64,000 nucleotides of DNA from Blastobasis lacticolella (taxonomy: Eukaryota > Arthropoda > Insecta > Lepidoptera > Blastobasidae): positions 10,377,001 to 10,441,000 of the forward strand of contig LR990059.1 in assembly GCA_905147135.1 (NCBI GenBank), written 5' to 3'. Position 1 is the first letter of the stretch. Each line of letters begins with the position of its first letter. A program made the position numbers and the translations under genes. The notes beneath the pieces are model-generated. The model ran no database searches, was not told where the DNA came from, and was given only the letters and a program-made list of their open reading frames with translations. Below are positions 10,512-22,875 of this stretch, in pieces.

Positions 10512-10906
10512 AGCCAGGAGACAATCTCCAAAGTGCTAGGTTCTCCAGCTGTGACGTCTACAAGATGGCCGCCGCCGCGTTTTGAAGTTTGCTTTTAAAA
10601 CAGACTGTATTGCATTTAGAAGTATGTGTGGGGTAACAAATGAAGCAGAATAAAGTGTGCTACAATATTGTCCATACATTCAACTTTGTGAAAATTATAG
10701 TTTGAGACAAATTCTAGTTAAAATAATTTTTTTGCAAAAAATAAAGTTTGTAATTTTTAACAAATTTACGGGTACCGATAGAACAAAATAATATACTAAG
10801 ATAATAAAGACACATTATTAGGCTATACAAAACAATTTTTATAATTGCAATCAAATAATAAACATGTGAGATATTTCAATTTGTCTTCGACACCGATTTG
10901 AATTCA
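10512..10906. repeat. Repeat unit, tandem copy 2
   Basis: Diverged and 3'-shortened copy of the preceding unit, starting CAGCCAGGAGACAATCTCC and sharing GTTCTCCAGCTGTGACGTC, GCAGAATAAAG, TACTAAGATAATAAA and GGCTATACAAAACA. Confidence 0.7.
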
Positions 10907-10956
10907 TAATAAATACTTACCTAGAATAGTAGTGTCTTAGTGTGTAAGTCATGTTG

Positions 10957-13268
10957 TTTATTTATTTATTTATTTAACAGTTTATTGTGCACAGGAAATA
11001 CATCGTGAAAAACAGGCAAAGTAATAAATGGCACAACAGGCGCTACTTATTTCTAAAAGAAATCTCTTCCAGCAGGCCTTCGGAAGCGTGATGTGATCAT
11101 GAGACGCCGATAGGACGTGCACAATATTACCTATCTCTAAAAAAGCATATATATATAAGTATATTCATTCTACTTACACACATAAATACCTACAAATATA
11201 TACATACACATACATACATACATATCAATACTATATACTACATACATATACATAATCTACAACTTAGGAGCACTCTGTGATAGATAAAACTCTTTTACAC
11301 GCTTTTTGAAAATGGCAATAGACTGGCTGTCACGCACTTCGTGCGGAAGAGAATTCCAAAGTCTTGCCGCATGAACAGTGAAGGAGTAGGAATAGAAATC
11401 GGAATGGTGGATAGGAATTGCCAATGAGGATCTTACACTGGATCGACAGGGTTTGTCTTGTGGACGGGAGAAATGGAATTGTTCACGGAGATATGAAGGC
11501 GCAGAAGGGTTGTGAAGGATATTGTAGAGGGTGGACAGGATATGAGCATTCCTTCGCAAGCGGATAGGTAGCCACTTAAGCTGAGATCGATAGCTAGATA
11601 CATGGTCATATTTACGCAGGCCATAGACGAAACGGATACAAAGATTTTGGAGACGTTCCAGTTTATTTAAAAGCTCCTCAGTGGCATCTAGGTAACAAGG
11701 GTCTGCGTAATCGAGAAGAGGTAGAAGAAGAGTATGGACAAGGGAAATTTTGGTCTTTAGGGGTAAAAGACTTTGGAGGCGTTTGAGTGAATGAAGCGAG
11801 AAATGAATCTTTTTACTAACCGCATTGACGTGAGACACCCAAGACAAGTTTGTATCTAAAAGGAGACCAAGGTTTTTAGCTGTTTTGCTTAAGGGAATTG
11901 GAATCCCTTCAAAAAATATTTGAGGTACAGTAATAGCACTAAGTTGCCTACTCATGTACGGACTGCCGATAAGTAGAACCTGCGATTTTTTTGGGTTTAC
12001 TACTAACCCGAATGACTTAGCCCAGGAGGATATACGTATCAAATCGGCGTTCACATAGTCAAAAGCTTCCTCGATATCGGAGATTTTAAAATGTCGGTAA
12101 AGTTGCAAGTCGTCTGCATAGAGATGGAAGTTAGAGGAGATGATTGATGTAACACTATTGATGAAGATCGAGAACAGAAGAGGAGATAGAACGCCACCCT
12201 GCGGTACACCTGCAAGAAGATCACACCAATCCGAGAAGACCTCTCCGGAACGAACTCTCTGCAAGCGACCGCGAAGATAAGAATCAAACCACGTCATTAC
12301 TGAAGGAGAGATGTTAAGAGAGCGAAGAATGGCGAGAAGTACATCGAAGTCTACAGAGTTAAAAGCACTGCTGAAGTCAAGTAGAGTTGAAATCGTTAGA
12401 CACTTATTCTCCATCGCAAGACGGATGTCATCTGTAACTTTCAGCAGTGCTGTCACAATACTGTGGCCTTTACGAAAACCAGATTGAAATGAAGAAAGTA
12501 AACAGTTCGATGTAAGATACTGAGTGAGTTGATCATGGATAATGTGTTCAAGGACCTTGGAAAGGAAAGGTAATAGCGATATGGGACGGAAATCGGAAAA
12601 ACTAGAGGGGTTGGTGGTTTTTGGAAGGGGGATAACGTTAGCAAGCTTCCAAGCCAACGGGAAAGTACTCGTTACTAGCGAATGATTAAATATATGAGAG
12701 AGTATTTGTAAAAGTTCAGGAAGTAGGAGGGTGATCATGCGGGGACAAAGGTTATCATTACCCACTGCAGTAGAAGTAATAGAAATAATATGCTTCTTAA
12801 CATCCTCCTCAGCAACCGAAGCAAAGGAAAAAGAAGAACAAAGAGGACGTGGTTGAGAATCAATCTGCGCTATAGTGCCAGATTTGGTATTAGCATCCAG
12901 GATCACAGGTGGAGAGGAAAAATGGGCATTAAGACTATTTAAATCAATAGAGCCATCGAAGTCCACTGAAGATCTGCCGATGCCTAGGGATTTTAGAAAT
13001 GCCCAGACCTTTGAAGGGGTTGAGCCATTAACAGAATTGTGAATGTGGCGTCTTCTGGCATCCCTACACAGACGACTGCAACAGTTTCGCAGATGTTTGT
13101 ACCGTTCGATGTTCGTGCCAGAAGGGCATTTTTTAGCACGTAGCTTGGCTCTGTCACGCCTGATCATCATGACCTTGATTTCGTCCGTAATCCATGGTGC
13201 AGGTGTTTGTTTTAATTTGACTTTTTTAAGAGGAGCATGGTTGTCGTAGAGCCGATTTCGATTGCTAC
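10957..13268 (-). mobile_element. 5'-truncated CR1-like LINE
   Basis: Minus-strand element with an open C-terminal ORF2 (coding DNA from about 13255 to 11257), a 3' UTR of about 300 bp and a TAAA microsatellite tail (TTTA repeats at 10957-10975). The endonuclease half is missing. The 5' junction coincides with a 13-bp-arm hairpin at 13256-13286, of which one arm reads on in frame with the LINE. Confidence 0.85.
11257..13255 (-). CDS. LINE reverse transcriptase, 5'-truncated
   Basis: An uninterrupted frame. The first ATG is at 13170 (637 aa from there), but the frame stays open to about 13255 with LYDNHAPLKKVK upstream of it, so the ATG is not the original start. Reverse transcriptase blocks: FRPISLLPFLSKVLE, FRKGHS, LLDFSSAFNSVD, LAGVPQGGVLSPLLF, the catalytic LYADDLQLY, then LERLQNLCIRFVYG, and ARLWNSLP near the end. 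These are typical of CR1/Jockey-superfamily ORF2. The endonuclease is absent, so the copy cannot move by itself although its reading frame is clean. Confidence 0.9.
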
Positions 13269-13289
13269 TGTAGGTAGCAATCGAAAAAC

Positions 13290-13925
13290 AATAATAAGTA
13301 GATAACTTTCTAGTAAAGATAAATATGTAGGTATTACCTATCAGGCTTTACTTATAGAAAGTAATTTACAAGGGAGCTTTATGCTGGTGGACAGCTGGGC
13401 GCAGTCAACCCCAGCCGCAGCATACCCGCTTAGGTACCAACCGTTGTGCGTAGCGGAGCAAACACCAAATCTGCACGTCTTCCCAATAGCGCAAGAGCCC
13501 ATGAGGGCCAGACCTTCCTATTGTCCGTAAGTATGAAAGTTTTTCCATGTGTGTCCCCAACACAGGTAAGAATGATCCCCACCCATGAAACCTGGATCGT
13601 GGTTCCTTTGGCAGGTAACAGGTAACAAAGGTGTATAAAATCTTATCTCCAATTTATTAAGTTACCAAGCTCAATTTTTTTGTATTTCATTCGTAACAGC
13701 ATTAATACTCACGATGCTCATTTCCAGACATATAGTATAGTTACAACCCTCCGCCGGACACCCCTAAACTATAATTCTCTGTAATTATACTTACCTTATA
13801 TTAGGAAAGCTGAATTTTATAAATGTTATTCAGAGAATTATTAAACTGAGTTTTCTCAGTAGCCAGACAGTTTTTTGGGTTCTATAATGGGTAATATTAT
13901 AGGGTTATATAATATAATATACAAT
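13290..13925. other. No feature recognised
   Basis: AT-rich flanks around a more GC-rich patch (13380-13560). No ORF of interest and no in-window repeat partner. It could hold remains of the gypsy 3' part. Confidence 0.4.
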
Positions 13926-13929
13926 AATG

Positions 13930-15650
13930 AAGCCAGTAAACCTTACTCGTACTTTGGTCAGTGCTCTTTTTACCCTTAGATGTCCACGTGCTACACCATA
14001 ATGTATCTCCTGAAGAACGTCTTGCACCTTAACCGGCGGAACAACTATCTAACGGTGGTACTCATTGCCGTTAGGCTTTCCCAATTTCGACAAAGTATAC
14101 CGTTCTGCAGGATACAGCTGTCCCATTGCACTTTCATGATAGCACTTGTCAGTGCCACTTCAGCCCATCTTGGCCTCCTTGATAGAGTATCAGCATTTCC
14201 ATGAACCTTCCCGCTGCGGTGTTCTGTGACATAGTCAAACTCATGTAGTTGCTCGATCCATCGGGCAACCTTCTTGTTCTTCTGAATTTTTATATTGTAA
14301 TAGCTTCAAGACAGCGTGATCATTACGGAGTACGAACTGCCTGCCGACAAGATACTTGTTGAAATGTTGTTGTGTCTTTATCACAGCCAACAGTTCTCTT
14401 CTGGTTACACAGTGTTCTTTGGTCTCGACAATGACTTACAGAAGCAAGCAATCACGACTTCTGCGTTGCCCTGTTTCTGTGACAACACTGGTCCGATCGC
14501 CGTGTTGCTTGCATCTGTGTTGACAATAAACTGATTGCTGGGTTGTGGGTATATCCTAATATAGGAGATTTGCAAAGGCATTTTATCAGACTTTGAAAGG
14601 AATCCTGGCAGAGCCCATCCTTGGGGAATGATTGGTTGTCTTCAGTCAGACGATGTAGTGGCTTTGCAAGAGAATCCTGTAACAACCTGTCAGTAGTATG
14701 AGCACAGCCCTAGGAATGCCCGAACTTCCGTTTAGTCCTTTGGAGTAAGTTATTTCTGTAGTACTTCAACTTTTCTGTGTCTGTTTGGATACCTCACTGG
14801 TGATTTATTTATTTATTTATTTACCATAAATTTACAGCGTTACAGTACTTACAAATTACTAGTACACTGCAAATATCAATAAATATACAAAACCTTAAAT
14901 TAAAAACTTAAGAACATCATTAAATGATAATATGACCGAGGTAGTTACTCAGTTGAGTATGCTCCTAAATATATGGCATTTCTTTGGGTTTAACGTCAGG
15001 TTGACATCTTTTATTTTCCTTAAGACTTGTTCCAAATTGCGCAAATGATCCTAAAAATCGCGACCCATGATAATAACATCATCCAAATAAACCAGGCAGG
15101 CATCTTATATTAATCCTTTCCGTACATATTCTATGAGTCTTTCGAAAGTGGCAGGTGCATTTCACAGTCCGAAAGGCATAACATTGATCTGTCATAGTCC
15201 TTTTCTTGTTGAAAACTTATTCTTATTCGTAGGATGAGGATGCCAATAGCCAGACTTAAGATCCAAGGTTGAGAACCAAATGCATGCCACTCAGGGTATC
15301 CAATGTGTCGTCGATACGAGAGAATGGATAGCAGTCCTTCTTTGTAATGTCATTTAATCGATTTTGCAGTTATGTTTCTTCATGAAGTCTAGGCCCAAGA
15401 TGCAGTTGTCCATAATTTCAGCCACGATGACCTTTTGAATGTACGCTGACACGCCTACATACATCGTGCCTGACATCTCCTCCAGGACGGGTATTCCTAA
15501 TGAGTCCTGTTACAGCGTTTATCAAGTCCCGCTTGAATATTGTCCTGATTTAGAGGCTCCTGTACCAATCGTCATCTTGCAGTTTGCTTTTAGTTTTGCT
15601 TGTATGTATCCAAGCATACTCTTGTGGGATGAAACAGTGTTAAATTAGTT
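13930..15650 (-). pseudogene. Ty3/gypsy pol remnant
   Basis: Read on the minus strand, pieces appear in pol order despite frameshifts and stops: a retropepsin region (about 15350-15640, with an altered active site where the usual Asp is replaced, and ILGLDF), reverse transcriptase (15000-15200, with MPFG...APATFERL, YLDDVII and NPKKCHIF), the RNase H end (14180-14280, EHRSGK and HGNADTLSR) and the integrase zinc-binding start (13930-14160, with GHL and VKRAL). No LTRs or envelope gene were recognised. A short unrelated insertion at about 14803-14985 splits the reverse transcriptase. Clearly non-functional. Confidence 0.8.
14803..14985. mobile_element. Short insertion with TTTA-repeat end inside gypsy pol
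   Basis: Starts with ATTTATTTATTTATTTATTT and interrupts the gypsy frame between NPKKCHIF and the next block. It looks like the 3' end of a LINE or SINE inserted in minus orientation, as at 10957. Boundaries approximate. Confidence 0.5.
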
Positions 15651-15659
15651 ATGAATCCA

Positions 15660-15990
15660 CGTTAATTTAAGAATTTGTAGTTCACAAGTGACACAATGGA
15701 TGAATATTTCTCCAACGCAAGACGCACTCTAACATATAAAAAGAGCGGCAAACCAGATCCAAATTTGGACCCACTGTCTGAATAAAGACCCCGAAGTAAT
15801 GGCTGGCGTCAATTCCAAAGAACTGTCAGACAGAAAAAGTTGTGAAAAGTGGTGCACAAAATGTCGGAACGTGAAATACAAACTAAACTCAACACTTCTT
15901 GCGCATGCAAGGATAAATCCCAACTATACTTAATATAATGTAATACGTTGATTTATTACATATAACATAATAATTCGTTTATTTTACATA
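15660..15990. other. No feature recognised
   Basis: AT-rich spacer between the gypsy remnant and a SINE. A 64-codon minus ORF (15729-15923) has no recognisable similarity. Confidence 0.4.
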
Positions 15991-15991
15991 T

Positions 15992-16246
15992 GAGCGTCGA
16001 TAGCCGGGCGGTTGAGTATCTATCTCGTAAGCGAGAGGTTCGAATCCCGCTGCGGCCATGTACCAATGACTCTTTTCTCAGTTAGGTACAGTAGTTGAAT
16101 TCTAACCGATGCTCTTACGGTGAGGGAAAATATCGTGATGAAACCTGCAAATTCCGGCAACTGAATTTGTAACTCCAATCTGGTCAGGTTCCCCTGGTAG
16201 CAGGGTCACGAAGGTCAGATGGTAGTCGCTCTACTGTAATTACCAG
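15992..16246 (+). repeat. tRNA-headed SINE, 5' part
   Basis: A box TAGCCGGGCGG at 16001-16011 and B box GGTTCGAATCC at 16037-16047. The body follows with CTCTTACGGTGAGGGAAAAT, GAAACCTGCAAATTCC, CTGGTCAGGTTCCCCTGG and GTCACGAAGGTCAGATGG. The element is cut at 16247 by the Harbinger array; its tail reappears at 22790. The same family occurs at 51351-52325 (-), 32700-32880 (-), 38640-38725 (+) and 29410-29490 (+). Confidence 0.85.
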
Positions 16247-16249
16247 CAG

Positions 16250-19095
16250 CGGGGCTATTGGCTAACTCAGTGTTCAACTAAATTTGACATTAGATGTCCA
16301 CTAAACCCTAATTTGGTATTCGCTATGGCAAGTGTTCAACTGAGATGACGTCATATAACAGTTGTACACTGTAGATGTCAAAGGCATATATTTTTGTATC
16401 GATAATTCAATAATTGGTATTGCGTATGGTGGTGATTATCACTCAGTACGTCAAATCCATAGCCACTTTGATTGTCAAACACATTTCGAAATTAAACTTG
16501 TATGAGCCGGTGACAGCGTCGCTGTTCTTGGCATTGACATGTCATTTTAATCACATTTCAGAATGAAGTTTCCATAGTTTCAGTTTTGGCCACCGGGTCA
16601 AATAAGTTTGTAACCATAGAGCAGCAATGGAGACTAGAACTAATTTGGCATTCGCTATTTCCAGTGTTCAACTGAGATGACGTCATTTAATTAATGTACA
16701 CCATAAAAATGTTTGACAGATGTTTTTGTATCGATAGTTCAATAATTGGTATTGCGTATCGTGGTGATGATCACCCGGTACGTCAAATCCTTAGCCACTT
16801 CGATTGTCAAACACTTTTTCAAAGTAACTGCTAGAGAGTAGTGTTTTATAGGAATCCGGTGATGGCCACTATTATCCGGCTGAGTTGGAAAGGTAAGAAG
16901 AAGTAATACGCAATGAATTACGATTTGAACTTGGAGTTTTAGAAGGTTTATATGATAAATTCAAAGAGACAGTGTACTTTGGTCCTTGCTCTCTTTATAA
17001 ATTGAAATAGATAATCTGTACTATAATATTAAGTATGAAGAGTGGCGCTGTTCTCTGTAGCCTGTATATATTAATGTTTATAGTTCCGCTGATAATCTCG
17101 GGACTTTAAAGATGAAACGCTATTTAACTTTGCGTGCAGCTGAAAATGGAACTAAATTTGACAGAACAGTGACCAACAAAAATAGTGACAGGGACGCCAT
17201 ACCTAAGTGCAGACTTGTCTTTCACGCACTCTACCTAACCAAATAAATAAATAATCTAATAGAAAATGAACTTTTTCGGTATAGGGTAAGCTGGTGTAAG
17301 AATACAAGAAATGCTATGCTGAAATATATTTTTAAAACACCTAAATTTAACCCTAAACTCTCGGTCATACGGACATATTGAGACCTAAACCTAATCGTGT
17401 GTATGCTTACTTGCTGGTGACAATAATACAATACGGCGAATGACTACATGCCCACATATCCCGGCACATTATTTTTGAGAGAATTATAGACTTTTCTGGT
17501 GTTATCGGGTGCATCGATGGCGCTTACATAGCCGTAATTCGGCCAAATGATGACGAGAAGGTTTTTTATAACAGAAAATATCTTTGATATAGTATATAAA
17601 TGATTTATAACTTTATACAAAACATGAGTTATACAATGTCGTTAAATACGACGCTATTTTAAATTGTAATATTGTATTGTAACTAAAAGTGGTGATCACA
17701 ATAACAACCCACCTATTTACGACTCGAACTAATGCGATATCAAGGCATAGGTACAGTACAAAAGCATAAGTGCATTACCTTTTCAAGAAAATTTTCTTTT
17801 ACCGCTACAATAAAATTCACGGCATTTGGTGCAACTTTATCCAAAATCAGTTTACTAAAAGAAGGAAGAATTAGCTGTCCTCTGTGCCTAAAGAACTCGT
17901 CCTTTACTCCCGGTGTATTTTTTTTAAACCGTAAAGAAGTGTGTCTATACATTGAATATATTTACAAAAAAATATTTAGAGCGATGAAGAAATAGTAATA
18001 GAATAAAACGATATCAACGCGGTCGAAGTCTCGTCCAAAAGCTAGTAATAAATAAATAAATAAATAGTTCCTGAATGCTATAAACACCGTTTAACAACTG
18101 CACTATAGTACAAAGGAATATGATTCTTAAGGTGGTTATGCATTGATGCTCCTGCATTGAACATGGAGGGGTACAATGGAATGGAGAGGCTTGTTGGCTA
18201 GATATTATTCTTGTTTGGAATGCTGATGGTTGAGATGCTGCTGGTACAAAGGCTTTTCAGTGGTAACCGTTGAAGGAAGACACGCGATGCTGCGAACATG
18301 ACGATCCGTTGCGAACTGTAATTAAATTTAATACACACAATTAGGCTTTTATTTTCATTTTAATCCTACTACTCATATTCACGAATTTGATCGTATCAAT
18401 ATAAAGAATGTTATGTTGTAGGTACCATTTTCTGTGACACTGAATTCAATCATAGTGCTAGCCGACTGCTTCCATGTATATCTTAAGGCTTAGGCAGGTA
18501 GAGCTCAACCTGTAAACCGGACCACAGCCACCTTTTTCCCGACCTACTACATTGGTATTTTCATCCACTGAATGGCCAATTTTCAACCGCCCGGCAGGCG
18601 GCATTCTGAAATTTGATAAAACAATTCAAATTGCAAATTCAGTTAATAGATAAGTAAGCGCATATCCTTTACTATTACCGAAAATTTCTTCTACATTTAC
18701 AAACTATTACTTATGCCAAAGAATAGATATACATAAAGTTACTATGCACTTACTCTTAAGAAATATTGAATACTTACATAATTATGATGTTTTGGTTTCA
18801 CAAAAACCTATTATTGGTATTTATTTCTAATAATATTTACCTAAAACTATAGATGTGCGATTCTATGTAAACAAACAACATGTCAGTCAGTGACATATAA
18901 CCGTTCAATTTGAAAATATACATTAACCCCTACTTAGCAAAGGTCATATAGAGATATCTAATTTGTTCGCCTAAATTCGATAAAAAATAGAGAGGTCATG
19001 TGCTCTACGTGATGGTCACCGTAACGGCACCGTATTCAAGGTTGCACCGAAGCGATAGAGAATACCAATTCATGACATCGCCAGTGCTAAGCAAA
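16250..19095. mobile_element. Degraded PIF/Harbinger element, copy A
   Basis: The left end has GGGGCTATTGGCTAACTCAG. A transposase exon lies at 17490-17590 (+) and a Myb/SANT-like exon remnant at about 18480-18605 (-). The right-end module (18890-19085, with TTCAATTTGAAAATATAC and GAATACCAATTCATGACA) recurs at 22560-22735 in copy B. Within the left part about 180 bp is duplicated (16310-16500 and 16655-16830, with AATAATTGGTATTGCGTAT twice). Non-functional. Confidence 0.65.
17490..17590 (+). pseudogene. HARBI1-type transposase exon remnant
   Basis: Reads GVIGCIDGAYIAVIRP...VFYNRKYL then stops. This is the first-aspartate block of PIF/Harbinger DDE transposases, homologous to GVIGCIDCTHVAIVRP in the intact element at 54.5 kb. 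The remaining exons are not recognisable. Confidence 0.75.
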
Positions 19096-20819
19096 TATTA
19101 GTGCTAAGGAATCCGGCGATGGTCACTATTAACCAGCTGATTTGGAAAGGTAAGAAAATATTATGTATTATACTACGATTTGGGCTTTCAGTTTTATTAT
19201 GTTTATATTGTTAAAGAGATGGGTAATATATTTTATCCCGTCTTTGTGTAAATTGAAATAACGTATCTGTGATAAATCTTTCTAATCACTTGTGCTTGTC
19301 AAGCAGGTACAATGCCTTATCAATATATTTAAATCAACAACATTAAATATACTATAAATTATGGCGCGTGATTATCCTTTCCCGAGACGCATTATGATGA
19401 TGCTGACAGTGGCCAACCGCACCGAAGCCTCCGTGACAGCCCTGACGGAGAGGAGGTTTCAGACGGTACGAGGGAAGCGCTTGTACACAGGCTGTGGAGC
19501 GCAAGGCATTAAAGAAGGTGCTGGTTTTACAGCGCTATAAGGAACTAACAAGTACTCCGGCCCATCTAATATGAGGGTGGCGCAGCTCAAGCTTATAAAT
19601 ACCGACGCAAATAACATTGACTCCACTTCCTTCCATTCTTTCTCTTCTGTCATATACTTTGGAGTGGGAGATGCTGAAAGAGCTGTTGGTGTCACGGTGC
19701 CACCCATGCTATGTATGAGGAATTAACGAGGAATCCGGCCTACATAATGCCTATTGTAGTATCGTATCGTAGGTGCTCATATGGGCTCGGCCGGAGCATC
19801 GCGTGACTCGGCGCTCGCGCCCCGCCTCCCAGGCAACGCCAACCACTGGCAAGGGCTCGAACCACCCGGCAGCCTGCACCCGCAGCGCCACAGACAGCTG
19901 TCCGCGCATCGACACTGCGCAAATATCTCACGAGGACTTCCACCTAGAAACAATCTGCACCTCGTGTTGCCAATGAGAATGAAGAGGGCTTCATTAAGGC
20001 CCAAAGAAAGAAGAGTACACGTCGCGGTACGCAGAATCAGTGCGGCACTGCAGAAACCGGGTCCAACCACCGGCAACGACGGTACTCTACCTGTCTCGTC
20101 TGCACTACACCGTGTCGGCGAAAGCTGTGCTCAAGCTTATAAATTTTGAATATTGCGCGTCTACTTTATTACACTCTTTCATTTCTTATACATCTTGAAA
20201 CTACGCGTGACCACTTTCCATCACGTAGCCCGCTTGTCTGTTTGTCTTGCGTATAACATAAAATAATAATATAAAATAATATCTTGCTGTGTAACTTGCT
20301 CTATATGAGAAATAAATATTCAAGCCAATTTTAAATAAACCAATTTATTGTAAATACTTATATTGATAAAGATTAAATAATATTTTCCTGCACGAACGTT
20401 GCGATCTGTAAACAAATAATATACATTAAGATTTATTAGTTTTACATTTAATCCCTAATAAGTAACTACTTAGTGAATGTAACTGAAGACAGTTCGAATC
20501 GAATACGGACTCTGGCATAAGCCGCGGTAGACGCTAAGATGATGATGATTGTAAATGATAAAAGTTTGACATCGTAGTTCCCGAACGGATGGATCAATTT
20601 CGGTACTGTTTTTTATTTGCAAGTAAGCCAATTTAATAGAAATCGTTCATAGCCTCGCTTCATTGAAATCCGTTTGGCAGTTAGAGTAATATTTAAGTAC
20701 CTTCGTGTCGAAGGTTTCCGACATCTGACTATAAGGTTAGTTACGACCATTGTGCTGATACCCACCATCAGGTTTGTGTTTGATGATGAAAATAGAGATG
20801 AAAATCTAAATAAAAGACC

Positions 20820-22324
20820 TAGTGTTACCGCCTGATGCCGTTTCGCAGTTCCGCTAATATGAGGACCGTGTCCTCCTGCGCAGCGGCTTTTCGCTTCATT
20901 AAATCACCATGTTGCTGATGCGATGCAACAAGCTGATGCATGGCAGCAGCTTACTGCTCCTACGCAGCAGCATGCCGCCCCATCGCAGCCGCCATGCTCT
21001 CCTCAGCCGCAATATGCCTCTCCTCAAGAAGAACAGCCCACCGAAGACGACCAGCATCACGGACTGCAATTATAAAAATTGATCTTATTAACGCATAGAA
21101 GCATTTTTGGAGTTGCATATTAAAACATACTGACTACATGAGTTTATAAAAATGGCAAGTGTCATAGATAGTATGATGATGAGCTATGTAATAGATAACA
21201 TTTACTTACAGCGCCTTGGCGGCCTTTGCGGTCTCGCCTGTCTCGGTTCTTATTCATTTGGAGGAGCTGAAAATAAAACAAAATATATTAGCATTTTGTT
21301 AATTATCCCTACATTTAAAGAATTCTAAAATATTACTATATGACCGCACCGGGCATTGGCTGAGAAGAGCCTGGTGCAGTTGCCCGAGGTGTGATGGCTT
21401 GTTCTGACCGGGGGCCTGCCCGCTCGTGCTCGGAAGAGGGCGGTGGTCCTCCTCTTCCAGCCACTCCTTGTCCATCTCCACTTCTGAAGGAGTGGCTGAA
21501 GGAACAGACACAGCAAGAGAAGGAGCTGTTGATGGTATCTGCACAAAATGTAAGGAATTGTAAAAGAAAAATTAAGTAAAGCCTTACATTAATAGGTATT
21601 CTTACACCACGTAAGCCCTCTACCGCCACCCGACCGATCACGGCCAGCACCCGGTCCTCGAGCTCGCTCAGTGGCGCAACTCTTGACGGTTCTGCACCAG
21701 TGGCGGATGCACTCCGTCTAGAGTCCGCAGCCTTAGACTTCGTCTTGGCCTTAGATAGATAGATATATCCGGGCCATTTCCGCATTCGGGCGAACTCGCG
21801 CCCATTTTGCGTGGATATGGTATACTCCAAGATACCCTATTGTTCCTGCCATCCCAACTCCTCCAGGAAACGCAGCAATCCTTTCAGCTTTGCAAACGTC
21901 TCTGGAAGGGTTTGTGGTTGTCCGAGATGCATTGTCGTCTTGGCCTTGAACTCTATCCAGTACTTCACAAGCAAAATGTTAAAGTTAGAATTAGAAAAAC
22001 ATGCAATGGGATGGTTAGGGATTAATATTAGGTATCAAATTAGATTTTGAAATCGTATTAGCATTTACATGCGCTCAAAGCAAAAAAAGACATGTAATCG
22101 AATATAGTATACTACTAAGTACTTACTCTCCGCCACTGGTCCACCGACTTCAAAGCGCCTTGCGCCACTGAGTTGAGGCGCAGCGCCAGCTGCTCCCAAG
22201 CCTGCCTAACCGTTTGGGCAGCTAGAGCTCCGCCTGTGAACCGGCCCAATGCCACCATTCTGTTCTCCTCGGCCCACTCCACCAGTAATTCTATCTGCCG
22301 TGCAGAAGTTCAACAACCCGGCAT
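20820..22324 (-). pseudogene. Harbinger Myb/SANT-like gene remnant (copy B)
   Basis: The first exon (22127-22324) encodes a Myb/SANT-like domain: RQIELLVEWAEENR, RQAWEQLALRLNSV, SVDQWRR, then a GTAAGT donor. The fifth codon after the nearest ATG is TGA. The second exon reads YWIEFKAKTKSKAADSRRS then SASATGAEPS and PLSELEDRVLAVIG, parallel to RRSASATGGGPS and LSQLELKVITIMG in the intact element. It is interrupted by a LINE fragment at 21753-21934. A C-terminal part at 20820-21060 has repeated Ala/Gln residues and two stops. Confidence 0.75.
21753..21934 (-). mobile_element. 5'-truncated LOA-LINE 3' end with 13-bp TSD
   Basis: 182 bp nearly matching 44930-45105, the 3' end of the LOA-clade LINE, with an AGATAGATAGATAT tail at the left. 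It is flanked by TCGTCTTGGCCTT at 21740-21752 and again at 21935-21947. It lies inside a Myb-like exon of Harbinger copy B. Confidence 0.9.
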
Positions 22325-22789
22325 TCTAAAATTTGTCAAATTAATTTACATTCGCAGATTCAAATGCTATGTAAATATGCTTTACTATTAACCAAAATCT
22401 TCTTCAATAATAGTTATATATGTAGTCACTACGCACTTACACTTAAGAAATGGTATATTGAATACTTACGTGTAATAATAAAAAACACAAAATTAATTTA
22501 ATTTATTTGTTGCTATGGAATTTCAAAATTCGTGCCAAAACAAGATGTCGGTGACATATCTCCTTTCAATTTGAAAAGTCGATAAAAAATAGAGATGTCA
22601 TAATAGCTACTTGATAGCCACGTAGTATATCTACTTAGTCTATGGTAGCACCGTGAATTGCAGTGGATCCACTGTGAATAGTTGTACACTGAAGAGATAG
22701 ACAATACCAATTTTATGACAGTGCCAGTGTTCAACTAATGTGAGTGTACAACTCATTTGAGTGGACAACTGAGATAGCCAATAGCCCTG

Positions 22790-22875
22790 ATCGCCAAATA
22801 CTAGATCATGGTTAAGGCGGACCCCGGGCCCTCGTTCTCGAGAGCACAACCGGGACATTAACGCCAAGATTACTT
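22790..22875 (+). repeat. tRNA-headed SINE, 3' tail of the split copy
   Basis: ATCGCCAAATACTAGATCAT, GGCGGACCCCGGGCCCTC and CACAACCGGGACATTAACGC follow immediately after the right end of the Harbinger array. They continue the SINE that stops at 16246, as the copy at 51.3-52.3 kb shows. Confidence 0.8.

Larger units (their letters stand above)
19110..22786. mobile_element. Degraded PIF/Harbinger element, copy B
   Basis: Starts with a module shared with copy A (GGAATCCGGCGATGGTCACT at about 19108; GGAATCCGGTGATGGCCACT at 16850). It holds a Myb-like gene on the minus strand and ends with GATAGCCAATAGCC at 22786, complementary to the left end of copy A. The two copies together fill the interrupted SINE. 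The GC-rich stretch 19390-20150 has several overlapping ORFs on both strands that I cannot assign. 20160-20815 shows nothing. Confidence 0.65.

Noticed and set aside
19459..20149. Several GC-rich ORFs on both strands in Harbinger copy B
   Set aside because: No frame shows a recognisable domain and they overlap each other; kept as unassigned element DNA.
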